A stretch of 64,000 nucleotides of DNA from Clostridium gelidum (GTDB lineage Bacteria > Bacillota > Clostridia > Clostridiales > Clostridiaceae), in contig NZ_AP024849.1 in NCBI RefSeq assembly GCF_019977655.1, forward strand, positions 3,691,001 through 3,755,000. Reading direction: 5' to 3'. The notes beneath the pieces were generated by a model that did not search any database, was not told where the DNA came from, and saw only the letters and a list, made by a program, of their open reading frames with translations. A program made the translations under genes and the position numbers. Below are positions 8,653-16,216 of the stretch, in pieces. Numbering within the stretch: position 1 is the first letter of the stretch; the number at the start of each line of letters is the position of its first letter.

Positions 8653-8783
8653 TCCCTAATTTTCTAAAAGTTTTGATTGAACTTTCTTTTTTATCGTCCC
8701 AATATTTTAAAACTGATGGTTTTCCCCCCAAACGCATTAAATGCGGCTTTTGCTACTATCTTATTTTCGTTAAATACACTCAT
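8653..8783 (-). pseudogene. SUFU-domain immunity protein, N-terminal part only
   Basis: From the ATG at 8783 the frame reads 'MSVFNENKIVAKAAFNAFGG'. After a shift within a run of six G, the next frame reads 'KPSVLKYWDDKKESSI'. FGGKPSV..YWDD..ESSI is the front pattern of SUFU-domain proteins. The sequence then breaks into the pentapeptide fragment. Together with the C-terminal half at 5014-5448, only about 15 residues of a normal SUFU domain are missing. The match was made by eye from memory of the family. Confidence 0.65.
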
Positions 8784-8870
8784 GTACTAGCTCGCCTTCT
8801 TGGGATTTACTTCTGTTGTCTAATTTACTTGCTGTTAACTTTGCTATCATATTCTACCCTTTAAGATCTA

Positions 8871-8917
8871 AAATAATGGTAGTAACAGCTCATTTTGAAA
8901 CTATTACTACCGTTTTA
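8871..8917. terminator. candidate terminator hairpin
   Basis: An 8-bp perfect stem (8878-8885 with 8904-8911), weakly extended on both sides, is flanked by attatttt on the leftward strand. It could end the leftward transcript of the gene at 9038-9805. Confidence 0.5.
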
Positions 8918-9037
8918 ACATTGGTTATTAGCTTTGTACCTTAAAGTTACTACAGAATTATTCATAAACTTATGTTTTGTCTTTTATTGATATTAATACA
9001 TAATTAATTACTTTATAAGTCAAGCATATCCTTTATC

Positions 9038-9805
9038 TTACGGCTCTACTCTATGTATATTTTTTAGAACTTCTAAATTCTTAGCTTTTATTTTATTAAG
9101 CACTACATTTTTAAAGTCATCCTCATTATTTTCAAAAACCATTAAATCATAATCTTCAGCTGTTTCATAATAGGCTAAAGCATATGAATGTTCTTCAAAA
9201 TTTGAACCTCTTTTTAATGCTATACATCCATAGAAAATTTCCTGCTTCATTGCATGTAAATATTCTTCTTTATTTTGTGGTTTATACCATTTCATTGTTC
9301 CTTCAATACTTTTTTTCCCTTCTTCATTTACATACGAATTATTGATAAATACTTCTCTTTGAGATACAAATTCTTCTTCCACTTTATCATAGTTATTATT
9401 ATAATTTTCTATGTATATTATATTTTTAATTTTTTCTAATACTTCATCATCTATATCTAAATCATCTTCTTTTAACTCTTTATAGAGTTTTTCTTCTATT
9501 TCATTTCGTTTCTCTAAATCATAAATATCATTTCTACCATATATACTTTCAAACAATATTTTCTTCACCATTTTTTCTATGTTTTCCTTCACTGTTTTAT
9601 CATAATAAAAAAATGCATCTTGGCAAAAATACTCAAAATTATCATCTCTTTCAGATATTATATACTCGTATGTTATATCTTCTTCTTTTATTGGATCTCT
9701 TCCATTATGTTGAAATAATAAATCTTCATCATCCTTTATAAAACATTCTAAAATTTCTAATTGACTTTCTTGGTCTAATAGTCCAAAGTGTCTAATGTTA
9801 TACAT
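9038..9805 (-). CDS. candidate immunity protein (unrecognised family)
   Basis: 255 residues, acidic (many Asp/Glu), no signal peptide and no membrane segment, so cytoplasmic. I do not recognise the family. The start has the site agaaagaggtatatatt, and its ATG lies only 15 bases after the stop of an orphan toxin C-terminal tail (9821-9976). In polymorphic toxin loci the gene directly after a toxin end is normally its immunity gene, and acidic soluble proteins of this size are typical. The N-terminal 'MYNIRHFGLLDQESQLEILE' and the C-terminal 'LNKIKAKNLEVLKNIH' have no motif I can name. The function is inferred from position only. Confidence 0.7.
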   Translation of the reverse strand: MYNIRHFGLLDQESQLEILECFIKDDEDLLFQHNGRDPIKEEDITYEYIISERDDNFEYFCQDAFFYYDKTVKENIEKMVKKILFESIYGRNDIYDLEKRNEIEEKLYKELKEDDLDIDDEVLEKIKNIIYIENYNNNYDKVEEEFVSQREVFINNSYVNEEGKKSIEGTMKWYKPQNKEEYLHAMKQEIFYGCIALKRGSNFEEHSYALAYYETAEDYDLMVFENNEDDFKNVVLNKIKAKNLEVLKNIHRVEP

Positions 9806-9820
9806 AATATATACCTCTTT

Positions 9821-9976
9821 CTATTTTTTCTTTTTATTTTTCTTTGGCTTATCATTAAACCAATGATGAACATTTCCCACATCCGTATTCAAATGTGCAT
9901 TATCTACAACAACTTGATCATTTACACTATAACCTCTTGCTACTCTACTGCTACATAACCATATATTTTCATACTA
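9821..9976 (-). pseudogene. orphan toxin C-terminal tail
   Basis: About 51 codons are open without a start: 'ENIWLCSSRVARGYSV', 'NDQVVVDNAHLNTDVGN', 'VHHWFNDKPKKNKKKK', then stop. The Lys-rich end and the tight spacing to the next gene fit the very end of a secreted toxin whose front has been deleted. Upstream in the same frame a stop codon at about 9977 confirms truncation. The toxin family is unknown to me. Confidence 0.6.
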
Positions 9977-10010
9977 ACCCAGCTTATTAACATAATTCTA
10001 AAATTACTCT

Positions 10011-10052
10011 ACAAAAAAGAATCAATTTATAAGACTAAATATAAATTGATTC
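10011..10052 (-). terminator. terminator after the LRR gene
   Basis: A perfect 13-bp stem (10019-10031 with 10040-10052), AT-rich, is followed on the leftward strand by TTTTTT. It closes the VgrG-to-LRR transcript and separates it from the orphan toxin remains. Confidence 0.75.
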
Positions 10053-10136
10053 AAGTCTACTATAATATTAATCCTAAATCACTGCTAAATTTCCTGATTA
10101 ATTATATATACAATTCAACATACAACTATATATTTT

Positions 10137-11189
10137 TTAATAAATAAGATCTTCCAAATTTAGTTTTTTAAGAATTTCTTTATTATTTATTTTGTTGCCA
10201 TATAGCCACAATACTTTCAATTTAGATAAATTTTCAATGCTACTTATATCTGTAATTTGATTATAGTCTAAATATAATTCCTCCAAATTTACTAGGTATT
10301 TCAATACTGAAATATCTTTTACTCTACATTCCATTAAACTCAATTTCTTTAAATTTTTGAGATTTTCTAAAACACCAATATCTTCAATTGAATTTGAATC
10401 TAATGATAAGCTTTCAAGTTTTTCCAACTGGCTAATACACGAAATATCCCTAATTTCATTTATACCTAAATCAAGTTCAACTAAATCCTTTAAATATTTT
10501 AGTCCTGTAATATCCTCAATACTATTTCCAACTAAACATAATGTTTTTAAATTTGTAAACCCTTCTAAAGAATTTAAAGTCTTTATTTTACTATTGAGTA
10601 AATCTATTTTCTCTATCTCATCAATTTTTTTTATATACCTTTTAGCAATATTGAAATCTTCTATCCATTTTGGTAAAAAAATCTCTTTAACATTTTCATA
10701 CTTAATTAGAAATTTCAAATCCATACAATTATTAGGAATACCTATAGATAATATCTTCATAGGATACATCAATTTAGGAAACTTTGTAGGTGTTTCAAAT
10801 AAATTCAAACATTTCAAATTGGGTAAACTTTCAACTATATCTACATTTTCAATAGGGTTATATGATAGATTTAAATATTCTATTGATTTAAGATTACTAA
10901 TATCATCAATGTCTTTTATATAATTGCCAGTCAAGTCAAGATACTCCAAATTCTTGAGATTTTTAAGCATGGAAATATCGCTTATACCAATTTCTATCAG
11001 CTCTATTTTTTTCAAATTCTCACAGTATTGTATACCTTCTAAACTTCTAACCCATGGCTCATCACTATAATGACCAATACTTAGTTCAGTAAGGTTAATT
11101 AGCTCTTCTTTAGTAATATCCCCTTCTAAATTATTTATACTTTTTCTTACATCATCTTCAAATTGTTTATCTTCAAATACTACTTTCAT
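10137..11189 (-). CDS. leucine-rich-repeat protein, probable immunity protein
   Basis: 350 residues with no signal peptide. It has about ten 22-residue leucine-rich repeats of the internalin/SDS22 type in two blocks (about residues 55-135 and 205-345), e.g. 'LKNLEYLDLTGNYIKDI', 'LEKLESLSLDSNSIEDI' and 'LSKLKVLWLYGNKINN'. The ATG, with site gaggagtaatagat, is 19 bases after the stop of the toxin gene, so the two are translated from one message. Position, cytoplasmic nature and a protein-binding fold suggest that it binds and neutralises that toxin. The LRR fold is seen directly; the immunity role is inference. Confidence 0.8.
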   Translation of the reverse strand: MKVVFEDKQFEDDVRKSINNLEGDITKEELINLTELSIGHYSDEPWVRSLEGIQYCENLKKIELIEIGISDISMLKNLKNLEYLDLTGNYIKDIDDISNLKSIEYLNLSYNPIENVDIVESLPNLKCLNLFETPTKFPKLMYPMKILSIGIPNNCMDLKFLIKYENVKEIFLPKWIEDFNIAKRYIKKIDEIEKIDLLNSKIKTLNSLEGFTNLKTLCLVGNSIEDITGLKYLKDLVELDLGINEIRDISCISQLEKLESLSLDSNSIEDIGVLENLKNLKKLSLMECRVKDISVLKYLVNLEELYLDYNQITDISSIENLSKLKVLWLYGNKINNKEILKKLNLEDLIY

Positions 11190-11208
11190 ATCTATTACTC
11201 CTCATATA

Positions 11209-12153
11209 TTAATCTGTTCCCTCAAAACCTGTCCCATGAGGGTTTGAACTTGTATTAACATGATAATGTGGCTCCGTATGACTAGTTGGTGCACCATTTT
11301 TTCTATCATATGGATGACGTTCCCACCAGACTATAGTCCCATCCGGTAAAACCCACTCATATCGCTTTCTTCCTTTTGAATTTGGACCATCTTTTTTAAA
11401 ATGCCCCTCTTGTCCAAAAAGTTTATCTAACTCATTCTTAAACTCTCCTACAGTATCTGTTCCTTCATTCCATTTTGGCCATACTCCATCATTAGGTAAA
11501 TCATTATATGTTGCCCAAAGTATATAATCCTCCAATTCCTTCAGCGCTGGCGGAATTAATGGTGGAATAATTGGGCCATCATCTGGTGGTGGAATTAATG
11601 GCTTAGTAATTTGACCTGCATCTATTACTGGCGGAATCAATGGTGGAGTAATTTGACCTGCATCTGGTATTGCTGGTGGATTTAATGGTGGAGTAATCGG
11701 ACCATCATCTATTGCTGGCGGAATTAATGGTGGAATAATTGAACCATCATTGGTTATTGCAACTGAACCACTTACTTCTGTTGTTTGACTTGTTGTTGAT
11801 CCAATTCCCTGTCCTTGTTCCGTTTGTAACTCTGCAATAGTATCTTGTGCAACTTTAATCGTAGCTGCAGTACTTAATTCTGTAGATGCTGCTACTCCGC
11901 CTCCTATACTTTGTAACATTTCTTCCTGTTGCTTCTTCTTCATTTGTTCTCGCTCTGCAATATAAGCTATTATAGTTACAGTTCCTAAAAATAACTTTGT
12001 TTTAATTTCTTTATCTAAATTTTCTTTAGCTTCTCCAATTTCACTTAATATATTTGAGCTTGAAGTAGATTTTGAAATACTATTATGCACTACTAATGCA
12101 GATATTCCAGTGACAAGTGCTGCTACGCCCATAAATACTAGTACTACTGGCAT
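11209..12153 (-). CDS. polymorphic toxin/effector with Pro-rich linker
   Basis: 314 residues. Residues about 3-22 and 52-65 are hydrophobic, and the stretch to about 117 is shared with the truncated toxin at 5405-5824, so it is the conserved delivery region. Residues about 135-210 are Pro-rich repeats of the type 'PPLIPPAIDDGPI'. The last ~105 residues are a separate domain: 'DGVWPKWNEGTDTVGEFKNE', 'RKRYEWVLPDGTIVWWERHP' and 'HTEPHYHVNTSSNPHGTG', rich in His, Trp and charged residues. The His cluster (280, 292, 296, 298) suggests a metal-dependent or RNase-type enzyme, but I cannot assign a family. It follows the pentapeptide gene by 25 bp and precedes the LRR gene by 19 bp. Confidence 0.8.
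   Translation of the reverse strand: MPVVLVFMGVAALVTGISALVVHNSISKSTSSSNILSEIGEAKENLDKEIKTKLFLGTVTIIAYIAEREQMKKKQQEEMLQSIGGGVAASTELSTAATIKVAQDTIAELQTEQGQGIGSTTSQTTEVSGSVAITNDGSIIPPLIPPAIDDGPITPPLNPPAIPDAGQITPPLIPPVIDAGQITKPLIPPPDDGPIIPPLIPPALKELEDYILWATYNDLPNDGVWPKWNEGTDTVGEFKNELDKLFGQEGHFKKDGPNSKGRKRYEWVLPDGTIVWWERHPYDRKNGAPTSHTEPHYHVNTSSNPHGTGFEGTD
11545..11755 (-). repeat. tandem repeats coding the Pro-rich linker
   Basis: About five units of 40-50 bases, each close to ggcggaattaatggtgga plus a variable part ending in accatcat or acctgcat, encode repeats of the PPLIPPAIDDG type. Units differ by a few bases, so this is an older in-frame expansion. Such a linker separates delivery and toxin domains and offers homology for recombination. 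Confidence 0.8.
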
Positions 12154-12178
12154 AATCTCTCATCTCCTTTCTATATTA

Positions 12179-13147
12179 TCATATTGAGCATTGCAAGTCT
12201 TCTTCCTTTAGTACATTGGTTACTTTTTTACCATTAACTAAATATACTTTTTTGAACTGTGTATCCTTAAAACTTATATTTCTTAAAACACAATTTTCAA
12301 AAATGACTTCATCTAATATGCTCTCTGTAAAATCGCTTGATCCTAAATCACAGTTTCTAAAATGACATCTTTCTAAATGTGCTTTTTTAAAATTTAATCC
12401 TAAGGCTACACATGATGAGAAAAGGATATTTTTAAGTTCTGATTCTTTTAAAGACATGCAACTTATATCTTTATCTTGAATTCTAGCTTTATCTGCTTTT
12501 AAGCTTGGCCATGTTGAAAATACTATATCCTCTGATTTTCCATTTTGCATTTTTTCCTTAAACATTTCTTCAGTTTTTATTGTGCTATCATAGTTGTACA
12601 CCTTCTGTGAATAATTTTTATAATCTCCCCATGTTATTTGAAATACTTCTAATTTTGGCATTTCTCTAAAACTTATTTCTTCATCCCACTGTTTTAACCA
12701 ATTAATAATAAAATAGGTGAAATAAATATTAAATATAGGAATTTGCCTTAAAATATATTGGTCAATACTACAAGGTCTTATTTTCCACACATACTTTTTA
12801 ATATCTTTATATAGCTTATCTTTAATTTCTTTTAAGCCTTCAAAAATATAATCAAGGCTAAATACTTCCCATATCCCTTCATCTGCATACCAATTTTTAT
12901 CATAAGCAATTGCTGTTACTTCATAAGTTTCATCTAATATACCAATTTGAAGTACTGAAAAATCTATGTACTTAACTTTATACTCTTCTTTTTCTTTTGA
13001 TTTCTTAGCTATATTCTCTATAACTTCTAACACTTGCCCTTTAAATCTTTCTTCATTTTCTAAAATCTTTAAGAGAACTTCCTTTTTATATTTATTAAAA
13101 ATCGGTTCTGCCTCTTCTTTTAAAAACTTTTCTTCAACTTCATTCAT
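12179..13147 (-). CDS. pentapeptide-repeat accessory protein of the effector cassette
   Basis: 322 residues from the ATG at 13147, chosen for the site aaggaaaata; longer frames to 13177 have no site. The N-terminal ~200 residues are charged and helical with no known motif. Residues about 205-310 hold pentapeptide-like repeats (A/C-(D/N)-(L/F)-x-x): 'CMSLKESELKNILFSSC', 'LERCHFRNCDLGSSDFTES', 'VIFENCVLRNISFKDTQF'. It overlaps the upstream gene by 8 bases and precedes the toxin by 25. A frameshifted copy (5850-6799) stands in the same place before the other toxin and a third fragment lies at 8505-8652, so the protein goes with the toxin. A role as chaperone or adaptor that loads the effector on the spike is inferred. 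Confidence 0.75.
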   Translation of the reverse strand: MNEVEEKFLKEEAEPIFNKYKKEVLLKILENEERFKGQVLEVIENIAKKSKEKEEYKVKYIDFSVLQIGILDETYEVTAIAYDKNWYADEGIWEVFSLDYIFEGLKEIKDKLYKDIKKYVWKIRPCSIDQYILRQIPIFNIYFTYFIINWLKQWDEEISFREMPKLEVFQITWGDYKNYSQKVYNYDSTIKTEEMFKEKMQNGKSEDIVFSTWPSLKADKARIQDKDISCMSLKESELKNILFSSCVALGLNFKKAHLERCHFRNCDLGSSDFTESILDEVIFENCVLRNISFKDTQFKKVYLVNGKKVTNVLKEEDLQCSI

Positions 13148-13784
13148 TATTTTCCTTATCTCCCTCATTAATCTCAATAAGATCTGATATTCCTATAATA
13201 ATTTTTTCCCATTGCTTTTTATCCTTTTCTAAGCATGTAAATAACATTGAAATACACTCAGTTTCTAAATCAATATACACTATATATTGATATATATAAT
13301 CTAATGCAGTTGGCATTCTTGAGGTAATTATATATTTTGTATAATTTTTATATTCCTGTTTTTCTTCATCTGAAAATTCTATGTACATACTCTTTTCTTT
13401 GAGAAAGTTTTTAGCTTTTTCTTTGAAGTTATCAATATTATCAATATCCTCTTGAAATTCTGTTTTACTTAATAAAACACTTAATACTTGCTTTTTATTC
13501 CAACAATAACTTATATCATTTTCTTCATATTCATCAAAAAAATCTTTAAGCATAGGAATAATCACTTTTCCTTCAAAACATGACTTACTTTCAAAGATTA
13601 AATTCTCTCCATTTTGCTCTAATGCTCCATCCTTTATAGCTAAAGTAACTTCTTCTTGCGTTAATTCCTTTATCTCTTCCTCTTCAATTACTTCTTCATA
13701 TTCATCTTTTTTCAATTGATTATATTTCCTTGCCATTTGTGCTTGCTTTTGTAGACTTGCAATTTTTTCGTCCATAAATTCCAT
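13140..13784 (-). CDS. accessory protein of the VgrG island, unrecognised
   Basis: 214 residues, strongly acidic, no signal peptide or membrane segment. An N-terminal coil ('MDEKIASLQKQAQMARKYNQ') and an acidic stretch ('YEEVIEEEEIKELTQEE') precede an alpha/beta part. The ribosome site ggaggaatagaa lies within the end of the preceding gene, two bases from its stop, so the genes are co-translated. I do not recognise the family; the position between VgrG and effector suggests an assembly or loading factor. Confidence 0.65.
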   Translation of the reverse strand: MEFMDEKIASLQKQAQMARKYNQLKKDEYEEVIEEEEIKELTQEEVTLAIKDGALEQNGENLIFESKSCFEGKVIIPMLKDFFDEYEENDISYCWNKKQVLSVLLSKTEFQEDIDNIDNFKEKAKNFLKEKSMYIEFSDEEKQEYKNYTKYIITSRMPTALDYIYQYIVYIDLETECISMLFTCLEKDKKQWEKIIIGISDLIEINEGDKENNE

Positions 13785-13786
13785 TT

Positions 13787-14296
13787 CTATTCCTCCACCA
13801 GCGTTTTTTCAAAAGCTATTCCCCATAACTCTCTTCTTAAAGCACTTTCTACAATATCTAAATCAACAAAAACATGAGGTCTTGAAAACTGAGTAGGTTC
13901 AAGTTCTTTTAATCTAAATACTTTATAATCCTGTAATTTTTTATGACTTAGTACTTTTTTATCTACAGAATCATCTTTATGGTATGTAGTTTGTTCTCCT
14001 AATCCTTCTACTAATGGCGCTTCTATACTGTAATATTCTTTTTGCATCTGCAATTCTATATTATTAAAAATCACTAAACTAAACTTTAATTCATCAGTAT
14101 ACATCTCCATTACATTTTTCAACTCTAATGAAGCTAAAAAATGCTTTTTATAAATTATAAAATCAGGTAAACTTTCTTCATCTCCTTTGAAATATCCTAT
14201 ACCAAAAGTTTTTCCTTCTTTTTCTTCCCATTCTAAACTCTCTATTCTATATCTGTACTGTATTCTTGGATCCTCTAACATTTCAAAATATTTCAT
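13787..14296 (-). CDS. Imm11/DUF1629-like accessory protein
   Basis: 169 residues, soluble and acidic. The C-terminal third ('DYKVFRLKELEPTQFSRPHV', 'DLDIVESALRRELWGIAFEK') resembles the end of the Imm11/DUF1629 family, where a residue pair before the last strand reads 'V(S/D)..L..AL.....WGI.F'. The match is by eye and moderate. It comes 78 bp after the second VgrG gene (site gcagggagaatta) and two bases before the next gene. In such loci this family is often found as an extra open frame near VgrG; whether it is an immunity protein or an adaptor is unclear. Confidence 0.5.
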   Translation of the reverse strand: MKYFEMLEDPRIQYRYRIESLEWEEKEGKTFGIGYFKGDEESLPDFIIYKKHFLASLELKNVMEMYTDELKFSLVIFNNIELQMQKEYYSIEAPLVEGLGEQTTYHKDDSVDKKVLSHKKLQDYKVFRLKELEPTQFSRPHVFVDLDIVESALRRELWGIAFEKTLVEE

Positions 14297-14374
14297 TTAA
14301 TTCTCCCTGCTTATCCCTAATTTTAAGTAGCTTTTAACATTATCCTTATCTATATTTTAAATGAACTTGTCATA

Positions 14375-15823
14375 TCAAAGCATTTTAACAATTCCTCTTA
14401 AATGATTTTCTTCTGTAAGCTGCATACTATGCCCAGTATTTACACTTTTATTTGCGCTTTTTGTAATTATTACACTATTTTTAGCTGATATATTAATACT
14501 TGAAGGCTTCATTGGATTTTTCTTAGGATCAGAAGGTGCTTTTGTTCCTATTTCGATATTCACACCTGAAGATAAACTTATATTTTTAGCTGTTACACTA
14601 ACATTTCCATCTTTTTGCAAGGTAATTTGAATACTTTTTCCATCATCTTCTGCAATTTGAATCATATCTGGTGTCATTAATAACTCTTGTCCATCTACTG
14701 TTGAATAAGATTTATTATTATGCTCTGATATTTTTCCATAATACTTAGCATTTGATCCTGCAATACGCACTGCATTTGTAACAATAGTATCTTTTTCATC
14801 CCCTGTTAAAAAAGTAATATGAACTTTACTTTCTAATACTGGCATGCAATAAAAGTTTGAAACTTCTCTTCCATATGCAAACCACTTATTACCTTCTGCT
14901 TCATCATAAGAATCATTAATACAAAAATGTAGCTGCATTTCATTATTTCTACTTTTTTTAACAATGCCTTCTAAACTAATTCCTTTAAGTTTAGAATTTA
15001 TTTGATATATTGTTTTTATTCCTTTTAAAAACTTAAGTTCATAGTTATAACTTATTTCTCCTTTAATAATTTTCATATCTACTTTTGATACAAAAACTCT
15101 TTGACCTTCATAAACAATTTCACTACAAAATGGAATGTATTCATTGCTTTTCACTTGCCAACCTATAAAGTTTTGCTGAAATAAATCATCTTTTGTACTA
15201 CTGCTTATCTTATTAAAATTCTCAAAGCTTGTTTTAATCTCCCTAAAAGTAGATCCTAATTCTACATCTTTATAAATTGCTTCTACTCCAAAATGGAACC
15301 TACTTGAATCACTAGTTGCATCTACCACTAGTACTGTCTCAAAATGTGTAGCTAGTCGCCTTAAAAATTCAAAGTCTGTTTCTTCATATTGAACAAGTAA
15401 ATTTTTTATGCACTTCCCATAAGTTATATTGTCCTTAAAATCTGTTTTAGTATATTTCTTTAAAACATCTCTAATTACATCCTCATATGTACTTTGTAAA
15501 TTAACGAAAGATTGTTTATGCTTTTTAATATCTAAATCATAAGAATAGGAAATAGTGTTTAATTTTAAATGAGCAACTTGTCCTTTATAAGAGATTTCAA
15601 GTTTTATTATTTTTCCAACATAAATAACTTTCTCATCAATAAATAATTTAATTTCCTTGCCTTCTACACTTTCCTCTAAATACTTTTCTGCATTTTCTTC
15701 TTCTATCAGAGCCTCTAAACTTACTTTATGATGTTCATTTACTTCTGCTACTAAATGTAAATCTTCAATATACAAGATTTCATAAGGTAGTTCTACTTGT
15801 ACATTTTCATAATTAATAGTCAT
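14375..15823 (-). CDS. VgrG-like spike protein (second copy)
   Basis: 482 residues. The N-terminal half follows the VgrG / phage gpD pattern: an early beta domain, then 'LLVQYEETDFEFLRRLATHF', the counterpart of the 'QYxESDxxFxxRL' signature. Residues about 285-360 are an OB-like segment with 'PVLESKVHITFLTGDEKD'. The last ~120 residues are repetitive strands ('IQITLQKDGNVSVTAKNIS', 'NISAKNSVIITKSANKS') of the spike needle. The site gtggaggtagtaaaaa precedes the ATG. VgrG trimers form the tip of contractile injection systems and carry effectors. It lies 15 bases after the DUF4280 gene. Confidence 0.85.
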   Translation of the reverse strand: MTINYENVQVELPYEILYIEDLHLVAEVNEHHKVSLEALIEEENAEKYLEESVEGKEIKLFIDEKVIYVGKIIKLEISYKGQVAHLKLNTISYSYDLDIKKHKQSFVNLQSTYEDVIRDVLKKYTKTDFKDNITYGKCIKNLLVQYEETDFEFLRRLATHFETVLVVDATSDSSRFHFGVEAIYKDVELGSTFREIKTSFENFNKISSSTKDDLFQQNFIGWQVKSNEYIPFCSEIVYEGQRVFVSKVDMKIIKGEISYNYELKFLKGIKTIYQINSKLKGISLEGIVKKSRNNEMQLHFCINDSYDEAEGNKWFAYGREVSNFYCMPVLESKVHITFLTGDEKDTIVTNAVRIAGSNAKYYGKISEHNNKSYSTVDGQELLMTPDMIQIAEDDGKSIQITLQKDGNVSVTAKNISLSSGVNIEIGTKAPSDPKKNPMKPSSINISAKNSVIITKSANKSVNTGHSMQLTEENHLRGIVKML

Positions 15824-15838
15824 TTTTTACTACCTCCA

Positions 15839-16204
15839 CTATAATTTTCTTTGTCCATCATCTACAATTTTTATTATTCCACCATATATGCAACCTAATA
15901 AACATTCACTATTCAAAGCTAATTCTCCCTTTAAAATAACATCTATTTTTCCATTTATCCATTTGTTGCATATAACTGGATTACATGCTGCTGGCTTCAT
16001 ACCAGCTGCTATAACTGCTGGATTTTTAGGACTTGTACATAATGGAAAAGGCTTAATATTTTTATTAGGTACATTGTCTGCTATTGTTAACATTTTTTTA
16101 TCATGTAACTCTAAATTCCATTCACAGCCTTTATTTACTATGCTTGTTCCTATTCCTTTTGAACACAATGTTTTTGCTCCATCTACTACATATGTCATTG
16201 CCAT
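15839..16204 (-). CDS. DUF4280 PAAR-like spike-tip protein
   Basis: 121 residues matching DUF4280: 'MTYVVDGAKTLCSKGIGTS' at the start, 'ADNVPNKNIKPFPLCTSPKN' in the middle and 'CNPVICNKWINGKIDV...LNSECLLGCIYGGII' at the end, with conserved Cys and Gly residues. DUF4280 is a PAAR-like domain that sharpens the VgrG tip and connects effectors. The ATG has the site agaggtgatatttt. Sitting between two VgrG genes with spacings of 12 and 15 bases, it is clearly part of one transcript and one spike complex. Confidence 0.9.
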   Translation of the reverse strand: MAMTYVVDGAKTLCSKGIGTSIVNKGCEWNLELHDKKMLTIADNVPNKNIKPFPLCTSPKNPAVIAAGMKPAACNPVICNKWINGKIDVILKGELALNSECLLGCIYGGIIKIVDDGQRKL

Positions 16205-16216
16205 AAAATATCACCT

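Noticed and set aside
8631..8864. A 77-codon rightward frame
   Set aside because: It covers the leftward SUFU and pentapeptide fragments and has no start signal.
9821..9976. HNH nuclease assignment for the orphan toxin tail, from the His-His pair
   Set aside because: Only 'VHHWF' resembles such a motif; the surrounding spacing of HNH enzymes is absent.
13787..14296. Firm assignment as the toxin's immunity protein (Imm11)
   Set aside because: The gene lies before the toxin rather than after it, and the similarity is limited to the last ~50 residues.
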